Shown one piece after another: positions 1-9,293 of a stretch of DNA of 64,000 nucleotides. Below the pieces are notes generated by a model that saw only the letters and a list, made by a program, of their open reading frames with translations, did no database searches and was not told where the DNA came from. This DNA comes from Microbacteriaceae bacterium PS02332. Lineage in GTDB: Bacteria; Actinomycetota; Actinomycetes; Actinomycetales; Microbacteriaceae. A program made the position numbers and the translations under genes. The DNA lies in contig JASCOJ010000001.1 in NCBI GenBank assembly GCA_029959645.1, positions 26,539-90,538 of the forward strand. Direction: 5' to 3'. The stretch's first letter is position 1, and every line of letters starts with the position of its first letter.

Positions 1-1124
1 CGGCAGGACCCGATCTGGGCGTTGGACCCGGAGCCGACGTTGATGCCGACGGCGCAGATCGAGTGGGTGCCGCCGCCGACGGTCAGGGTGCTGAGGATGC
101 CGTGGTCGTTCCCGGCCCCTGCGTACTGCTGTCCGACGTCGGGGCGGGAGGCGTTCGCGGGCAGGGTGCCGAGCAGCTTGCCGTCGGAGTACCACTGCAC
201 CTGCACGGTCTGGGTCTTCGCGTTCGGGTCGATCGCCCAGCCGCTGACCTGCACGTACCCCGGGCCGTACTGCACGGCGTCGATGGCGCCGAAGGGGTTG
301 TCCGCCGTCGAGACCCCGAACCAGTCGTTGTAGAGGCGCCAGAAGTTGCGGTTGCCGTACGCGGAGCAGGAGTCGCCGGTGCCGTAGAGGTTGGTCAGCG
401 CGGCCTGGTTCGGCGTGTACGGCGTGTAGTAGTACAGCGCGGCGGTCGCCTTGTTCTGGATGTACACGGTCTTCGTGCCGCACCCGGCGTTCGGGTTGTA
501 CTGCACGGCACGGTTCGCACCGGGGCCGAACCAGGTGAAGTAGTTGCTCGTGCCGGCGGGGTTGCCGTAGCGCTTCCACTGCCACGACGCCCAGTACACC
601 TGGTTGCCGACGCCGCCGTAGGCCGGGTCGCACCCGCCGTTGGCGCTGTCCGGGCAGGCGTAGCCCATGGCACGGTCCAGCCGTCCGGCCGACGGGCCGC
701 GCGCGGTGGAGCCGTTCACGAGGGTCTGCTCCTTCTGGAGCGTGACGATGATGACCTTCGGGTTGATCCCGCACGCGGCGCCCACGCGGGCGATGACCTG
801 CGCGGCGGAGAGCGACGACCCACCGGTGACGGCGTTGCACATGGCGTCGGCGCCGTGGCTGTTCAGGGAGAAGCGTCCGACGTTGAGGCAGGAGCTGTTC
901 GAGCAGGTCCCGATCTGGGCGTCGAGGAACGTCTGGATCTGGGACTCGTTCATCCCGGACCCGTTGTAGAACTCGGCGTCCGGGATGATGTTGCCCGGGT
1001 CGAACTGCGATCCGCTGAGTGCGGACGCCCGGTCTTGGGAGGCCTGCGGCCCCGCGATCTGGAACCCGACGAGGATGCTCGCGACGGCGAGCACGCTCGA
1101 GAGGACGGCGATGGCCTTCTGCAC
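1..1124 (-). CDS. Secreted surface protein, C-terminus cut by window edge
   Basis: The reading frame runs off the left edge after 374 codons. A GTG start at 1124 is preceded by AGGAGG eight bases upstream. The first ~25 residues form a signal peptide or membrane anchor (VLSSVLAVASILVGFQIAG). Residues ~45-110 hold the motif FYNGSGMNESQIQTFLDAQ, found in actinobacterial secreted proteins often labelled hemagglutinin-like. The middle is rich in Tyr, Asn and Gly with paired cysteines. The visible C-terminal part holds a WAIDPN...VQVQWYSDG segment, the same kind of beta repeat that ends the GH6 enzyme at 22952-24661. Its role is unknown. It is probably an exported wall protein or hydrolase, and it lies beside a glycan locus. 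The product name is a family habit, not a demonstrated activity. Confidence 0.75.
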   Translation of the reverse strand, partial: MQKAIAVLSSVLAVASILVGFQIAGPQASQDRASALSGSQFDPGNIIPDAEFYNGSGMNESQIQTFLDAQIGTCSNSSCLNVGRFSLNSHGADAMCNAVTGGSSLSAAQVIARVGAACGINPKVIIVTLQKEQTLVNGSTARGPSAGRLDRAMGYACPDSANGGCDPAYGGVGNQVYWASWQWKRYGNPAGTSNYFTWFGPGANRAVQYNPNAGCGTKTVYIQNKATAALYYYTPYTPNQAALTNLYGTGDSCSAYGNRNFWRLYNDWFGVSTADNPFGAIDAVQYGPGYVQVSGWAIDPNAKTQTVQVQWYSDGKLLGTLPANASRPDVGQQYAGAGNDHGILSTLTVGGGTHSICAVGINVGSGSNAQIGSC

Positions 1125-1223
1125 GACGGGGGCCTCCTGGGCGGCGGGTCGGTGTGGTTGGCACGCGGCCTGCGGCGCGCGGTCGGTCGGGCCCTGTCCT
1201 GACCGGGTCACACGTGTACCGGA

Positions 1224-1229
1224 AGGCTA
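1224..1229 (-). promoter_or_regulatory. Candidate -10 box for the secreted surface protein
   Basis: Read on the minus strand this is TAGCCT, about 95 bases upstream of the GTG at 1124. No clear -35 hexamer is visible, so this is only a composition-based guess. Confidence 0.3.
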
Positions 1230-1335
1230 CCTGGATCACAGTGGCCACACAGCCCCCACCGCTGCCCCCGAACGGGAGGCACGCTCACCGCCGTCGCGCG
1301 GCGCACCGTCCCCACGCCGGGCGCCCGGTGACCGC

Positions 1336-2364
1336 TCAGTCGGTGGCGAGCAGGGTCTCGACCCGACGGCGTGCCGCCGCGTCGGCGGCGTCCGACCGAC
1401 GAAGCCGGCGGGCGTGGCGGAGGACGGCAGGGGCCTCCCGGACGAGGCGTCGCCACGCACCGGGCGAGAGCTGCGCCGCCCGCGGTCGGAGGAGGTCGCG
1501 CGCCAGCCGGGCCGCGGTGCGTCCGGCGACCCGGGCGACGAGCCCGGCCGACCCGTTGCGCGCGACGACCGCGAGGCGGTTGCGCATGCTCTGGTAGCGC
1601 ACCAGCGGGGAGTCGCTGCCGGAACTCGCCGCGTGCCGGTGCACCACGACGGCGTCCGGGGCGTACCGGACCTCGTGGCCCGCGAGCCGTAGGCGCCACG
1701 CGAGGTCGAGGTCCTCGTAGTACATGAAGAGCGAGGGGTCGAACCCACCCACCTCGGCGAGCGGACCGCGCCGGAGGAACGCCGCGCCGCCGGAGAACCC
1801 GAACAGCGGCGCGGACTCGGGCGCGTCGTCCAGCGGTCGGAGCCAGTCGCGGTCACGGCCGTTGCCGGACCGGTCGAGCACCACGCCCGTGCCGTTGACG
1901 AGCGTCTGACCGGTCTCGGCCCGGCGCCAGCGCAGGCCGTCCGCCGCGACGAGGTCGTCCGCCGACCGGGACTCCCCCGGTGCCACCGGGACGAACCGCC
2001 CCTCGAGGACGACGGTCGCGGCGACGGCGGCGACCCGGGGACCGCCGGCGGCGAGGACGGCGAGCCCGCGGTCGAGGAAGCCGTGGTCGGCGACGGCGTC
2101 GTTGTTCACGAGCACGAGCACCTCGCCCGTCGCCGCGGCGATCCCCCGTGCGACCCCGCCCGCGAACCCGGCGTTGGTCGGCTCGGCGACGACGACCACG
2201 TCGGGGTGGTCGGCACGGTAGGCGGCGACCGTCCGGTCGTCCGCCTCGTTCACGACGAGGACCACCTCGACCGACGCGTCGACGCGCTGGGAGAGCACGG
2301 ACGCGAGGGCCCGGCGGGTGAGCTCGGGCTGGTGCCAGTCGACGATGATGACGGAGACGTCCAC
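1336..2364 (-). CDS. Family 2 glycosyltransferase
   Basis: This is a 342-residue GT-A fold enzyme. The protein opens with VDVSVIIVDWHQP, the usual first beta strand, followed by TNAGFAGGVARG and the metal/nucleotide region VNNDA near residue 100. The late motif YYEDLDLAWRL is typical of GT2 rhamnosyl- or related transferases. The GTG at 2364 fits the family N-terminus and has a GGGAGA-like ribosome site; the longer frame to 2463 adds residues unlike the family. It is divergent from the GT2-GT4 fusion at 2466. It probably adds one sugar to the locus glycan on the cytoplasmic face. Donor and acceptor cannot be read from the sequence. Confidence 0.85.
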   Translation of the reverse strand: MDVSVIIVDWHQPELTRRALASVLSQRVDASVEVVLVVNEADDRTVAAYRADHPDVVVVAEPTNAGFAGGVARGIAAATGEVLVLVNNDAVADHGFLDRGLAVLAAGGPRVAAVAATVVLEGRFVPVAPGESRSADDLVAADGLRWRRAETGQTLVNGTGVVLDRSGNGRDRDWLRPLDDAPESAPLFGFSGGAAFLRRGPLAEVGGFDPSLFMYYEDLDLAWRLRLAGHEVRYAPDAVVVHRHAASSGSDSPLVRYQSMRNRLAVVARNGSAGLVARVAGRTAARLARDLLRPRAAQLSPGAWRRLVREAPAVLRHARRLRRSDAADAAARRRVETLLATD

Positions 2365-2408
2365 GACGCCAGTCTCCCAGGTCGCCCGGACCGGGGAGGC
2401 CGCGTCGG

Positions 2409-2414
2409 TATAGT
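2409..2414 (+). promoter_or_regulatory. Candidate -10 box (TATAGT)
   Basis: TATAGT lies 51 bases before the GTG of the GT2-GT4 fusion, inside the 101-base gap between divergent glycosyltransferase genes. The gap is too short for much else. No good -35 is seen. Confidence 0.45.
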
Positions 2415-2465
2415 TGGCCCCGCCTTCCGAGGCACCACCGCCAGCCGACGTATGGAGTCCCATCC

Positions 2466-5033
2466 GTGTCCACCTCTGCTCCCCGCGTTTCCGTCGTGGT
2501 CATCAACTTCCGTGGCACGGACGACACGCTCGAGTGCATCGCCCGGCTGAGCGAGGTCGACTGGCCGGCTGACCGCCTCGAGATCGTCGTCGTCGAGAAC
2601 GGCTCCGGCGACGACAGCGAGCAGCGACTCCGCGCCGCGCTCGGCACCCAGCAGAACGTGAAGATCATCGTCTCCGCGGAGAACCTCGGGTTCACCGGTG
2701 GCAGCAACCTCGGCGCCCGCGAGGCCAGCGGCGACGTCGTCGCGTTCCTCAACAACGACGCCAAGCCGGACGTCAACTGGGTGAAGGAGGGCATCGCCGG
2801 GTTCGCGCCGAGCCCCCGGGTCGCCGCGGTCGCCAGCAAGGTGCTCGACTGGGAGGGCAAGACGATCGACTTCGTCGAGTCCGGGCTCTCCTGGTTCGGC
2901 ATGGGCTACAAGAACCACATCGCCGAGCTCGACGACGGACGCTTCGACGCCCCGCAGGACCTGCTGTTCGGCACCGGCTCCGCGCTCTTCGTCCGTCGTG
3001 AGGTCTTCCTCGAGGTCGGCGGCTTCGACGAGGGCCTGTTCATGTTCTACGACGACGTGGACCTCGGCTGGCGACTCAACCTGCTCGGCTACCGCGTCCG
3101 GTTCGCCCCGCGCTCGGTCGTCTACCACAAGCACCACGGCTCGATGAAGTCGTTCGGCGACCACCGCGAGATGTACCTGCTCGAGCGGAATGCCCTGCAC
3201 CTGCTCTACAAGAACCTGTCCGACGAGAACCTCGGCACCTTCCTGCCCGCGGCGCTCGCGCTGCTCGCCCGTCGCGCCGTCGCGAAGAGCGGTCGCGACT
3301 CCGAGGAGTTCGACATCCGCCGCTTCACCGGGGCGCCGGACGAGTTCGACCCGACGACGCCGATGTCGAAGGAGGCGGTGGCCGGGCTCTACGCACTCGA
3401 CCAGTTCGTCTCCGACCTCCCCCGCCTGTCGGAGGAGCGCCGCCGCATCCAGGGGCAGCGCGTGAAGACCGACAAGGAGGTGTTCCGCCTGTTCGGCGAC
3501 GCCTTCAAGCCGCTCTTCGAGGACGGCTACTTCCTCGAGGGGTACCAGGCGATCATCGAGGCCTTCGACGTCGAGCAGCCGATGCACCGCACGCGTGTGC
3601 TCGTCATCACCGGCGACGCGCTCGGCGAGAAGATGGCCGGGCCGGGCATGCGGGCCTGGAAGATCGCGGAGGCGCTCAGCGAGCACAACGACGTCCGCCT
3701 CGTCACGTGGAACGTCGCGAACCGCAAGACCGACCGCTTCGAGGTGTCCCGCGTCCCGCTCCAGCACGAGCGCGCGATGCGCGAGCACGAGGAGTGGGCC
3801 GACGTCATCTTCTTCCAGGGCTACGCGCTCCACCACTTCCAGACGCTGCAGCAGTCGAACAAGACCATGGTCGTCGACCTCTACGACCCGATGCACCTCG
3901 AGCAGCTCGAGCAGGCGCGGGACAACGGCGACGTCGGCTGGCGCAACCAGGTGACCAGCACCACCGAGGTCATCAACCGCCAGCTCGAGCGCGGCGACTT
4001 CTTCCTCTGCGCCTCCGAGCGGCAGCGCCTGTTCTGGCTCGGTCAGCTCGCCGGCGTCGGCCGGGTGAACCCGGACAACTACCTCGCCGACGACAACCTC
4101 GGCAAGCTCATCGCGATCGCGCCGTTCGGCATGGACTCGACGCCGCCGGAGCACCAGCGCAAGGCGATCCGCGGTGTCACGCCGGGCATCGGCGAGGACG
4201 ACAAGGTCGTCATCTGGGGCGGCGGCATCTACAACTGGTTCGACACCCCGTCGCTCGTCCGTGCGGTCGCCAAGGTCGCCGAGACGCACGACGACATCCG
4301 CCTGTTCTTCCTCGGAGTGGCGCACCCGAACCCGGACGTGCCCGAGATGGCGATCGTCTCGGAGACCCGTCGGATCAGCGACCAGCTCGGCCTGACGAAC
4401 AAGCACGTGTTCTTCAACGAGCAGTGGGTCGCGCTCGACGACCGCCAGAACTACCTGCTCGAGGCGGACGCCGGCGTGAGCACGCACTTCGCGCACATCG
4501 AGACCACCTTCTCGTTCCGCACGCGCATCCTCGACTACATGTGGGCCAACCTGCCCATCGTCACCACGGACGGCGACAGCTTCGGCGACCTCGTGGCCGC
4601 CGAGGGCATGGGCGTGGCCGTGAAGGAGCGGGACGTCGACGGCCTCGCCGCGGCCCTCGAGTCGATGCTGTACGACCCCGAGGCCGCGCAGGCCGCCCGC
4701 GACGCGGTGAGCCGTGTCCGCGCCGACTTCACCTGGGAGAAGGCCCTCGCGCCGCTCGTCGAGTTCTGCAAGGACCCGCACGTCGCCGCCGACCGGGCAC
4801 ACCAGGTCGCGGTGCCGTCGGGCTCCGTCGCCGCTGCCGGGCGCACCCGCGTCCAGCTCAGCCCGGCGCGGCAGCGTGAACTGCAGTTCCACCAGATCGC
4901 GAACAGCCGCCACGGCATCTCCCGCGACGTCCGCCTCGCCACGTGGTACCTCCGCGAGAACGGCGTGTCCGGGCTCCGCGACAAGGTGCAGAACCGCGTG
5001 CGCATCATGCGGGAGAGCAAGAACGGGCGCTGA
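2466..5033 (+). CDS. GT2-GT4 fused glycosyltransferase
   Basis: This 855-residue protein carries two catalytic units. Residues ~8-270 form a GT2 domain (VSVVVINFRGTDDTLECI, FLNNDAKPD, FYDDVDLGWRL). After a ~100-residue linker, residues ~375-780 form a GT-B (GT4/GT1-like) domain starting RVLVITGDALGEKMAGPGMR and including IWGGGIYNWFDTPSL and ETTFSFRTRILDYMWANLP. The start is GTG with TGGAG upstream. It is followed 69 bases later by the Wzm gene, so it probably acts on the exported polymer. A two-domain enzyme beside an ABC exporter is typical of chain assembly or end modification, where two sugars are added in turn. Specificity is unknown. Confidence 0.85.
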   Translation: MSTSAPRVSVVVINFRGTDDTLECIARLSEVDWPADRLEIVVVENGSGDDSEQRLRAALGTQQNVKIIVSAENLGFTGGSNLGAREASGDVVAFLNNDAKPDVNWVKEGIAGFAPSPRVAAVASKVLDWEGKTIDFVESGLSWFGMGYKNHIAELDDGRFDAPQDLLFGTGSALFVRREVFLEVGGFDEGLFMFYDDVDLGWRLNLLGYRVRFAPRSVVYHKHHGSMKSFGDHREMYLLERNALHLLYKNLSDENLGTFLPAALALLARRAVAKSGRDSEEFDIRRFTGAPDEFDPTTPMSKEAVAGLYALDQFVSDLPRLSEERRRIQGQRVKTDKEVFRLFGDAFKPLFEDGYFLEGYQAIIEAFDVEQPMHRTRVLVITGDALGEKMAGPGMRAWKIAEALSEHNDVRLVTWNVANRKTDRFEVSRVPLQHERAMREHEEWADVIFFQGYALHHFQTLQQSNKTMVVDLYDPMHLEQLEQARDNGDVGWRNQVTSTTEVINRQLERGDFFLCASERQRLFWLGQLAGVGRVNPDNYLADDNLGKLIAIAPFGMDSTPPEHQRKAIRGVTPGIGEDDKVVIWGGGIYNWFDTPSLVRAVAKVAETHDDIRLFFLGVAHPNPDVPEMAIVSETRRISDQLGLTNKHVFFNEQWVALDDRQNYLLEADAGVSTHFAHIETTFSFRTRILDYMWANLPIVTTDGDSFGDLVAAEGMGVAVKERDVDGLAAALESMLYDPEAAQAARDAVSRVRADFTWEKALAPLVEFCKDPHVAADRAHQVAVPSGSVAAAGRTRVQLSPARQRELQFHQIANSRHGISRDVRLATWYLRENGVSGLRDKVQNRVRIMRESKNGR

Positions 5034-5062
5034 CGTCCGGCGGCCGGTCACGGCCACCGTTG

Positions 5063-5068
5063 TACAGT
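5063..5068 (+). promoter_or_regulatory. Candidate -10 box for wzm-wzt (TACAGT)
   Basis: TACAGT lies about 35 bases before the TTG start of the exporter permease, in the 69-base gap after the fused glycosyltransferase. Confidence 0.4.
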
Positions 5069-5102
5069 TGTCCGTCGCCCGCGTCGAATGTGAGGACCAC
5101 CT

Positions 5103-5999
5103 TTGAGCAACATCGTCACCGAGCGGTTCGAGCGCCTCCGGCAGGAACGGATGGTCCCGGCCGGTCGCCCAGCCACGGCCGTCGTCGGATCGCTCCGCGA
5201 GATCGTCGCGCACCGGCAGCTGCTCGACCTGCTGATCCGCCGCGACCTGAAGTCCCGGTACAAGGACAGCGCCCTCGGGTTCGCCTGGACCCTGATCCGG
5301 CCGCTCGTGCAGCTGGCGATCTACTACTTCGTGCTCGGCAAGATCCTCGGCGCCTCCCGGAACATCCCCGAGTTCGCCGTCTACGTGTTCGCCGGGCTGA
5401 CCCTCTACGGGCTCTTCAGCGAGATCGTGGCCGCGGGGACGGCGTCGATCGTCTCGAACGCCGGCCTGATCAAGAAGATCTACCTGCCGCGGGAGATCTA
5501 CCCCCTGGCGAGCGTCGGTGCGGCGCTGTTCAACTTCGGTGTGCAGCTCGTCGTGCTCCTCGTCGCGACGGTCCTGCAGAGCGGTACGGCGTGGATCCGT
5601 CCCGACCTGCTCTACTTCTTCCCGTCGACGCTCGTCATCCTCATCTGGGCGACGGCGCTGGCGCTGCTCCTCGCGGCCGCGAACGTCTACCTGCGCGACA
5701 TGCAGTACCTCGTCGAGGTCCTCGTGCTCCTGCTCATGTGGGCCTCCCCCATCGTCTACAGCTGGCAGCAGGTCGCGAACGCCGCGCCGCAGTGGCTGCT
5801 GAACATCTACACGGCCAACCCGATCACCCTCGCCGTCCTCGGCTTCCACCGGGCGTTCTGGACCGCCGGCCCCGACTCCGAGTACCCCGCGCACCTGCTG
5901 CTGCGACTCGTCGTCGTCGGCGTGATCGGACTCGTCGCCCTCCTGCTCTGCCAGCGCGTGTTCGCCAAGCTGCAGGGCAACTTCGCCCAGGAGATCTGA
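5103..5999 (+). CDS. wzm: Polysaccharide ABC exporter, permease subunit
   Basis: This is the membrane subunit of an ABC-2 type exporter for lipid-linked polysaccharide or teichoic-type polymer. The 298 residues give about six hydrophobic segments, and the N-terminal amphipathic stretch LLDLLIRRDLKSRYKDSALG is characteristic of Wzm/TagG proteins. The start is TTG with GAGG upstream (GTGAGGACCACC). It ends four bases before wzt, so the two are co-transcribed and form the two-plus-two transporter. Export is to the outer face of the membrane. Confidence 0.93.
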   Translation: MSNIVTERFERLRQERMVPAGRPATAVVGSLREIVAHRQLLDLLIRRDLKSRYKDSALGFAWTLIRPLVQLAIYYFVLGKILGASRNIPEFAVYVFAGLTLYGLFSEIVAAGTASIVSNAGLIKKIYLPREIYPLASVGAALFNFGVQLVVLLVATVLQSGTAWIRPDLLYFFPSTLVILIWATALALLLAAANVYLRDMQYLVEVLVLLLMWASPIVYSWQQVANAAPQWLLNIYTANPITLAVLGFHRAFWTAGPDSEYPAHLLLRLVVVGVIGLVALLLCQRVFAKLQGNFAQEI

Positions 6000-6003
6000 C
6001 CCG

Positions 6004-7245
6004 ATGAGCATCGACATGGACACCAGCCAGGAGACCCGCTCCCCCTTCTCGGGCGCCCCCGCCGTCGTCACGGTGAAGAACGTCTCGAAGCGCTTCACGA
6101 TCCGGAAGGACAACTCGCTCAAGGAGCGGGTCGTCACCCTGGGTCGCGCCGGACGCCGGCACAGCGAGGACTTCTGGGCGCTGAAGGACATCAGCCTCGA
6201 CATCCCCGCCGGCACGACCATCGGGCTGCTCGGGCCGAACGGCTCCGGCAAGTCGACCCTGCTCAAGACCATCGGCGGCATCCTCGAGCCGACGACCGGG
6301 TCCGTCGAGCGCCGCGGTCGTCTGGCGGCCCTCATCGAGCTCGGCGCCGGGTTCCACCCCGACCTCACCGGGCGCGAGAACGTCTACCTGAACGCCGCGA
6401 TCCTCGGCCAGACGCAGGAGGAGACCGAGGAGCGCTTCGACGACATCCTGCAGTTCTCCGGCATCGGCGACTTCATCGACACCCAGGTGAAGTTCTACTC
6501 ATCCGGCATGTACGTGCGACTCGCCTTCGCGGTCGCGATCAACACCGATCCGGACGTGCTGCTCGTCGACGAGGTCCTGGCCGTCGGTGACGAGCAGTTC
6601 CAGAAGAAGTGCCTCGACAAGATCCGTGAGTTCCAGGCGCAGGGTCGGACGATCATCCTGGTGTCGCACTCGCTCGGCCAGGTGCAGGAGCTCTGCGACT
6701 CGGCGGTGGTGCTGCACCACGGCGAGGTCAAGTTCCAGGGGTCGGCCCGACTCGCGGTGAAGAACTTCCGCGAGATCCTCGAGGGGCGCCGCGTGGCCGA
6801 GGCCGAGGCCGCGCACCCGGAGGAGGACGCCAACCCCGGGAAGGTCGAGCGCGTCGAGCTCGAGATCCCGGGCCGGGCGCCGGGTGCCGAGCACCACCAC
6901 GGCGACGACCTCGTCGTGCGTGCCACCTTCTCGCACACCGACGTCCTGCCGGCGTGGCACTGCGGCATCAAGATCGAGAACCACCTCGGGCACCCCGCAT
7001 TCGGCGTGGACAGCCGCATGCTCAAGACGGTCCACGAGCCGCTCGACGGGTCCGCCACGATCGAGTGGCGCCTGACCGACCTGCGGCTCGGCGGCGGCCA
7101 GTACTTCGTGCACGTCTTCCTCGCCAAGCCCAACGGGGAGCACATCGTCATCGAACGCGAGGCCGCACGGTTCGTGGTCGTCGACGAGGACACGCAGTCG
7201 GGCATCGCCTGGACGCAGACCGCCGAGCGCCAGATCAAGGGCTGA
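6004..7245 (+). CDS. wzt: Polysaccharide ABC exporter, ATPase with Wzt-type C-terminal domain
   Basis: Residues ~20-260 are the nucleotide-binding domain: Walker A GPNGSGKST (77-85), signature YSSGMYVRLAFA, Walker B VLLVDEVLAVGD and switch histidine VSHS. Residues ~285-410 form a beta-rich extension like Wzt-C (FSHTDVLPAWHCGIKIENHLG, LRLGGGQYFVHVFLA). In the Wzt family this domain binds the modified non-reducing end of the polymer and makes export depend on it. The ATG at 6004 follows wzm by four bases, and the next glycosyltransferase starts two bases after the stop. Whether this domain actually reads an end cap here is inference. Confidence 0.93.
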   Translation: MSIDMDTSQETRSPFSGAPAVVTVKNVSKRFTIRKDNSLKERVVTLGRAGRRHSEDFWALKDISLDIPAGTTIGLLGPNGSGKSTLLKTIGGILEPTTGSVERRGRLAALIELGAGFHPDLTGRENVYLNAAILGQTQEETEERFDDILQFSGIGDFIDTQVKFYSSGMYVRLAFAVAINTDPDVLLVDEVLAVGDEQFQKKCLDKIREFQAQGRTIILVSHSLGQVQELCDSAVVLHHGEVKFQGSARLAVKNFREILEGRRVAEAEAAHPEEDANPGKVERVELEIPGRAPGAEHHHGDDLVVRATFSHTDVLPAWHCGIKIENHLGHPAFGVDSRMLKTVHEPLDGSATIEWRLTDLRLGGGQYFVHVFLAKPNGEHIVIEREAARFVVVDEDTQSGIAWTQTAERQIKG

Positions 7246-7247
7246 CG

Positions 7248-8372
7248 TTGCAGGACCTGCCGGTGCTGGTCGACGCGACGTCGATCCCGCCGAACCGCGG
7301 TGGCGTGGCCCGGTACATCTCGGGCCTCCTCGCCGGGCTCGTCGATCTCGACCTCCGCGTCGACGTGGTCGCGAAGCCCGGCGACGTCGCCTGGCTCCGC
7401 GGGCTCGCGCCGACGCACCGGTACCACGCCGCGCCGAGCTGGACGGCATCGCGTCCGCTGCGCCTGGTGTGGGAGCAGACCGGACTCGCCGCCCTGACCC
7501 GACGTGTCGGGGCCGCGGTCCTGCACAGCCCGCACTACACGTTCCCGGTGGTCCGGGCCTCCCGGACGGTCGTCACGCTGCACGACGCGACGTTCTTCAG
7601 CGACCCGGAGGCGCACTCGGCGCTCAAGGTGCGGTTCTTCCGCGCCTGGACGCGGCTCGCCCGCAGGGCCGCCCGCGCGACGGTGGCACCGAGCGCCGCG
7701 ACGGTCCGCGAGCTCGACCGGCTCGCCGGCCGCTCCCGCCGGGCGACCGTCGTCGCGCACCTCGGTGTCGACCGAGCCCTGTTCCACCCGCCGTCGGACG
7801 CCGACGTGGCCGCGTTCCGGGCAGCGCACGGGCTCGCCGACGACGACTGGATCGCGTTCCTCGGTACGGTCGAGCCGCGCAAGCGCGTCCCGGCGCTCAT
7901 CGCGGCGCACCGTGCGCTGACCGCCGAGCGCACGGACGTCCCGGCGCTGCTCGTGGCGGGCGGCCTCGGCTGGGACGACGCGGCGGCGCACGAGCTCACC
8001 GCCGTGGGCGACGAGCCCGGAGCCCCGCTCCGGTACCTCGGCTACCTGCCGGTCGACGAGCTCCGCGCGTTCCTCGGCGGTGCCCGCGTCGTGGCCTACC
8101 CGAGCATCGCCGAGGGCTTCGGGCTGCCGGTGCTCGAGGCGATGGCCTCGGGGGCGGACGTCCTGACGACGGACCGCCTGGCGATCCCCGAGGTCGGCGG
8201 TGACGCCGTGACCTACACCGACCCGGACGCCGAGCCGATCCACGACGCCCTCGCCCGGCTGCTGGACGGCAGCGCCGCCCACCGTGACGACCGGGTGGCG
8301 CGCGCTCGGCGCCGTGCCGACACGTTCACCTGGGCAGCCTGCGCCGAGGCGCACCTCGGGGTCTACCGGTGA
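7248..8372 (+). CDS. GT4 family glycosyltransferase
   Basis: This is a 374-residue GT-B enzyme. The N-terminus VLVDATSIPPNRGGVARYI is the acceptor-side loop seen in WbaZ-like mannosyl- and rhamnosyltransferases. The C-terminal half has FLGTVEPRKRVPALI and the donor motif YPSIAEGFGLPVLEAM (E-x7-E). TTG at 7248 is two bases after the wzt stop, so translation is probably coupled. The stop overlaps the next gene by four bases (GTGA). It is homologous in style to the enzyme at 20439-21581, and the two probably add similar sugars. Confidence 0.85.
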   Translation: MQDLPVLVDATSIPPNRGGVARYISGLLAGLVDLDLRVDVVAKPGDVAWLRGLAPTHRYHAAPSWTASRPLRLVWEQTGLAALTRRVGAAVLHSPHYTFPVVRASRTVVTLHDATFFSDPEAHSALKVRFFRAWTRLARRAARATVAPSAATVRELDRLAGRSRRATVVAHLGVDRALFHPPSDADVAAFRAAHGLADDDWIAFLGTVEPRKRVPALIAAHRALTAERTDVPALLVAGGLGWDDAAAHELTAVGDEPGAPLRYLGYLPVDELRAFLGGARVVAYPSIAEGFGLPVLEAMASGADVLTTDRLAIPEVGGDAVTYTDPDAEPIHDALARLLDGSAAHRDDRVARARRRADTFTWAACAEAHLGVYR

Positions 8373-9229
8373 GCGCCACCGCGGGACGGAGCGGCGCCGC
8401 GATCGTCACCGTCTCGTACAACTCGGCCGACGTCCTGCCCGCGTTCCTCGCCTCCGTCGCGGCCGCGAGCGCGGACGAGGTCCCGGTGGTGGTCGCCGAC
8501 AACGCCTCGAGCGACGCCGAGGGCCTCCGTGCCCTGACCGAGTCGGCAGGCGCGGTGTTCCTCCCCCTCGGCGAGAACCGCGGCTACGGCGCCGCGGTCA
8601 ACCGCGCCGTGGCCACGCTCGGGCCGGATGTCCGCTGGGTCCTGGTGTCGAACCCGGACGTCGTCCTCGAGCCCGGCGCGCTCGACCGCCTCGTCGCGAC
8701 CGCCGAGGCCGACCCGACCATCGGTGCCGTCGGCCCGCGTCTGCTCGAGCCGACGGGCGAGGTCTACCCGTCCGCGCGGCTCGTGCCGTCGCTGCGCACC
8801 GGACTCGGCCACGCGGTGTTCGCGAACGTCTGGCCGGACAACCCCTGGACCCGGCGGTACCGCCAGGACGGCGACCACGACGGACGCCGCGACACCGGGT
8901 GGCTGTCCGGTGCCTGCGTCCTCGTCCGGCGCGACGTGTTCGAGGAACTCGGCGGCTTCGACGAGGGCTACTTCATGTACTTCGAGGACGTCGACCTCGG
9001 GTGGCGGATCGGCCGCACGGGCCGCCGCAACGTGTACGAACCGGCTGCCACCGCGACCCACATCGGTGGCACGGCCACGCAGGGCGCGTCGGAGCGGATG
9101 CGCCGCGCCCACCACGAGAGCGCCTACCGGTTCCTCGCGCAGAAGTACCCGGCCTGGTGGCTCTGGCCACTCCGGATCGCGCTGCGGACCGCCCTCGCCG
9201 TGCGCGCCCACGCGACGCACACGCGCTGA
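8369..9229 (+). CDS. Family 2 glycosyltransferase
   Basis: This is a 286-residue GT2 enzyme: AAIVTVSYNSADVLPAFLAS at the N-terminus, GENRGYGAAVNRAV, SNPDVVLEPG as the metal-binding region, and YFEDVDLGWRIGRTGRR near residue 205. The GTG start overlaps the stop of the preceding glycosyltransferase in a GTGA junction, so it belongs to the wzm-wzt operon. The family includes rhamnosyltransferases, which would fit the rml genes here, but the donor is not visible. Confidence 0.87.
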   Translation: MSATAGRSGAAIVTVSYNSADVLPAFLASVAAASADEVPVVVADNASSDAEGLRALTESAGAVFLPLGENRGYGAAVNRAVATLGPDVRWVLVSNPDVVLEPGALDRLVATAEADPTIGAVGPRLLEPTGEVYPSARLVPSLRTGLGHAVFANVWPDNPWTRRYRQDGDHDGRRDTGWLSGACVLVRRDVFEELGGFDEGYFMYFEDVDLGWRIGRTGRRNVYEPAATATHIGGTATQGASERMRRAHHESAYRFLAQKYPAWWLWPLRIALRTALAVRAHATHTR

Positions 9230-9256
9230 CACGGTACCGTCGCTCGACCCGCCCAG

Positions 9257-9280
9257 CCGAACCCGAACCCGAACCCGAAC
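9257..9280 (+). repeat. Four tandem CCGAAC hexamers in an mRNA leader
   Basis: Four exact CCGAAC units sit between the preceding stop (9229) and the ATG at 9294. The ribosome site GGGAG follows directly after the array. A possible -10 box TACCGT lies at 9235-9240, which would put the repeat in the 5' untranslated region. Confidence 0.85.
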
Positions 9281-9293
9281 CGGGAGCCCGACC

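Noticed and set aside
2250-6368. A 1372-residue open frame on the minus strand
   Set aside because: It is antisense to the GT2-GT4 fusion, wzm and wzt, all with clear families. High GC keeps the opposite frames open. Its protein is composition-biased and resembles nothing.
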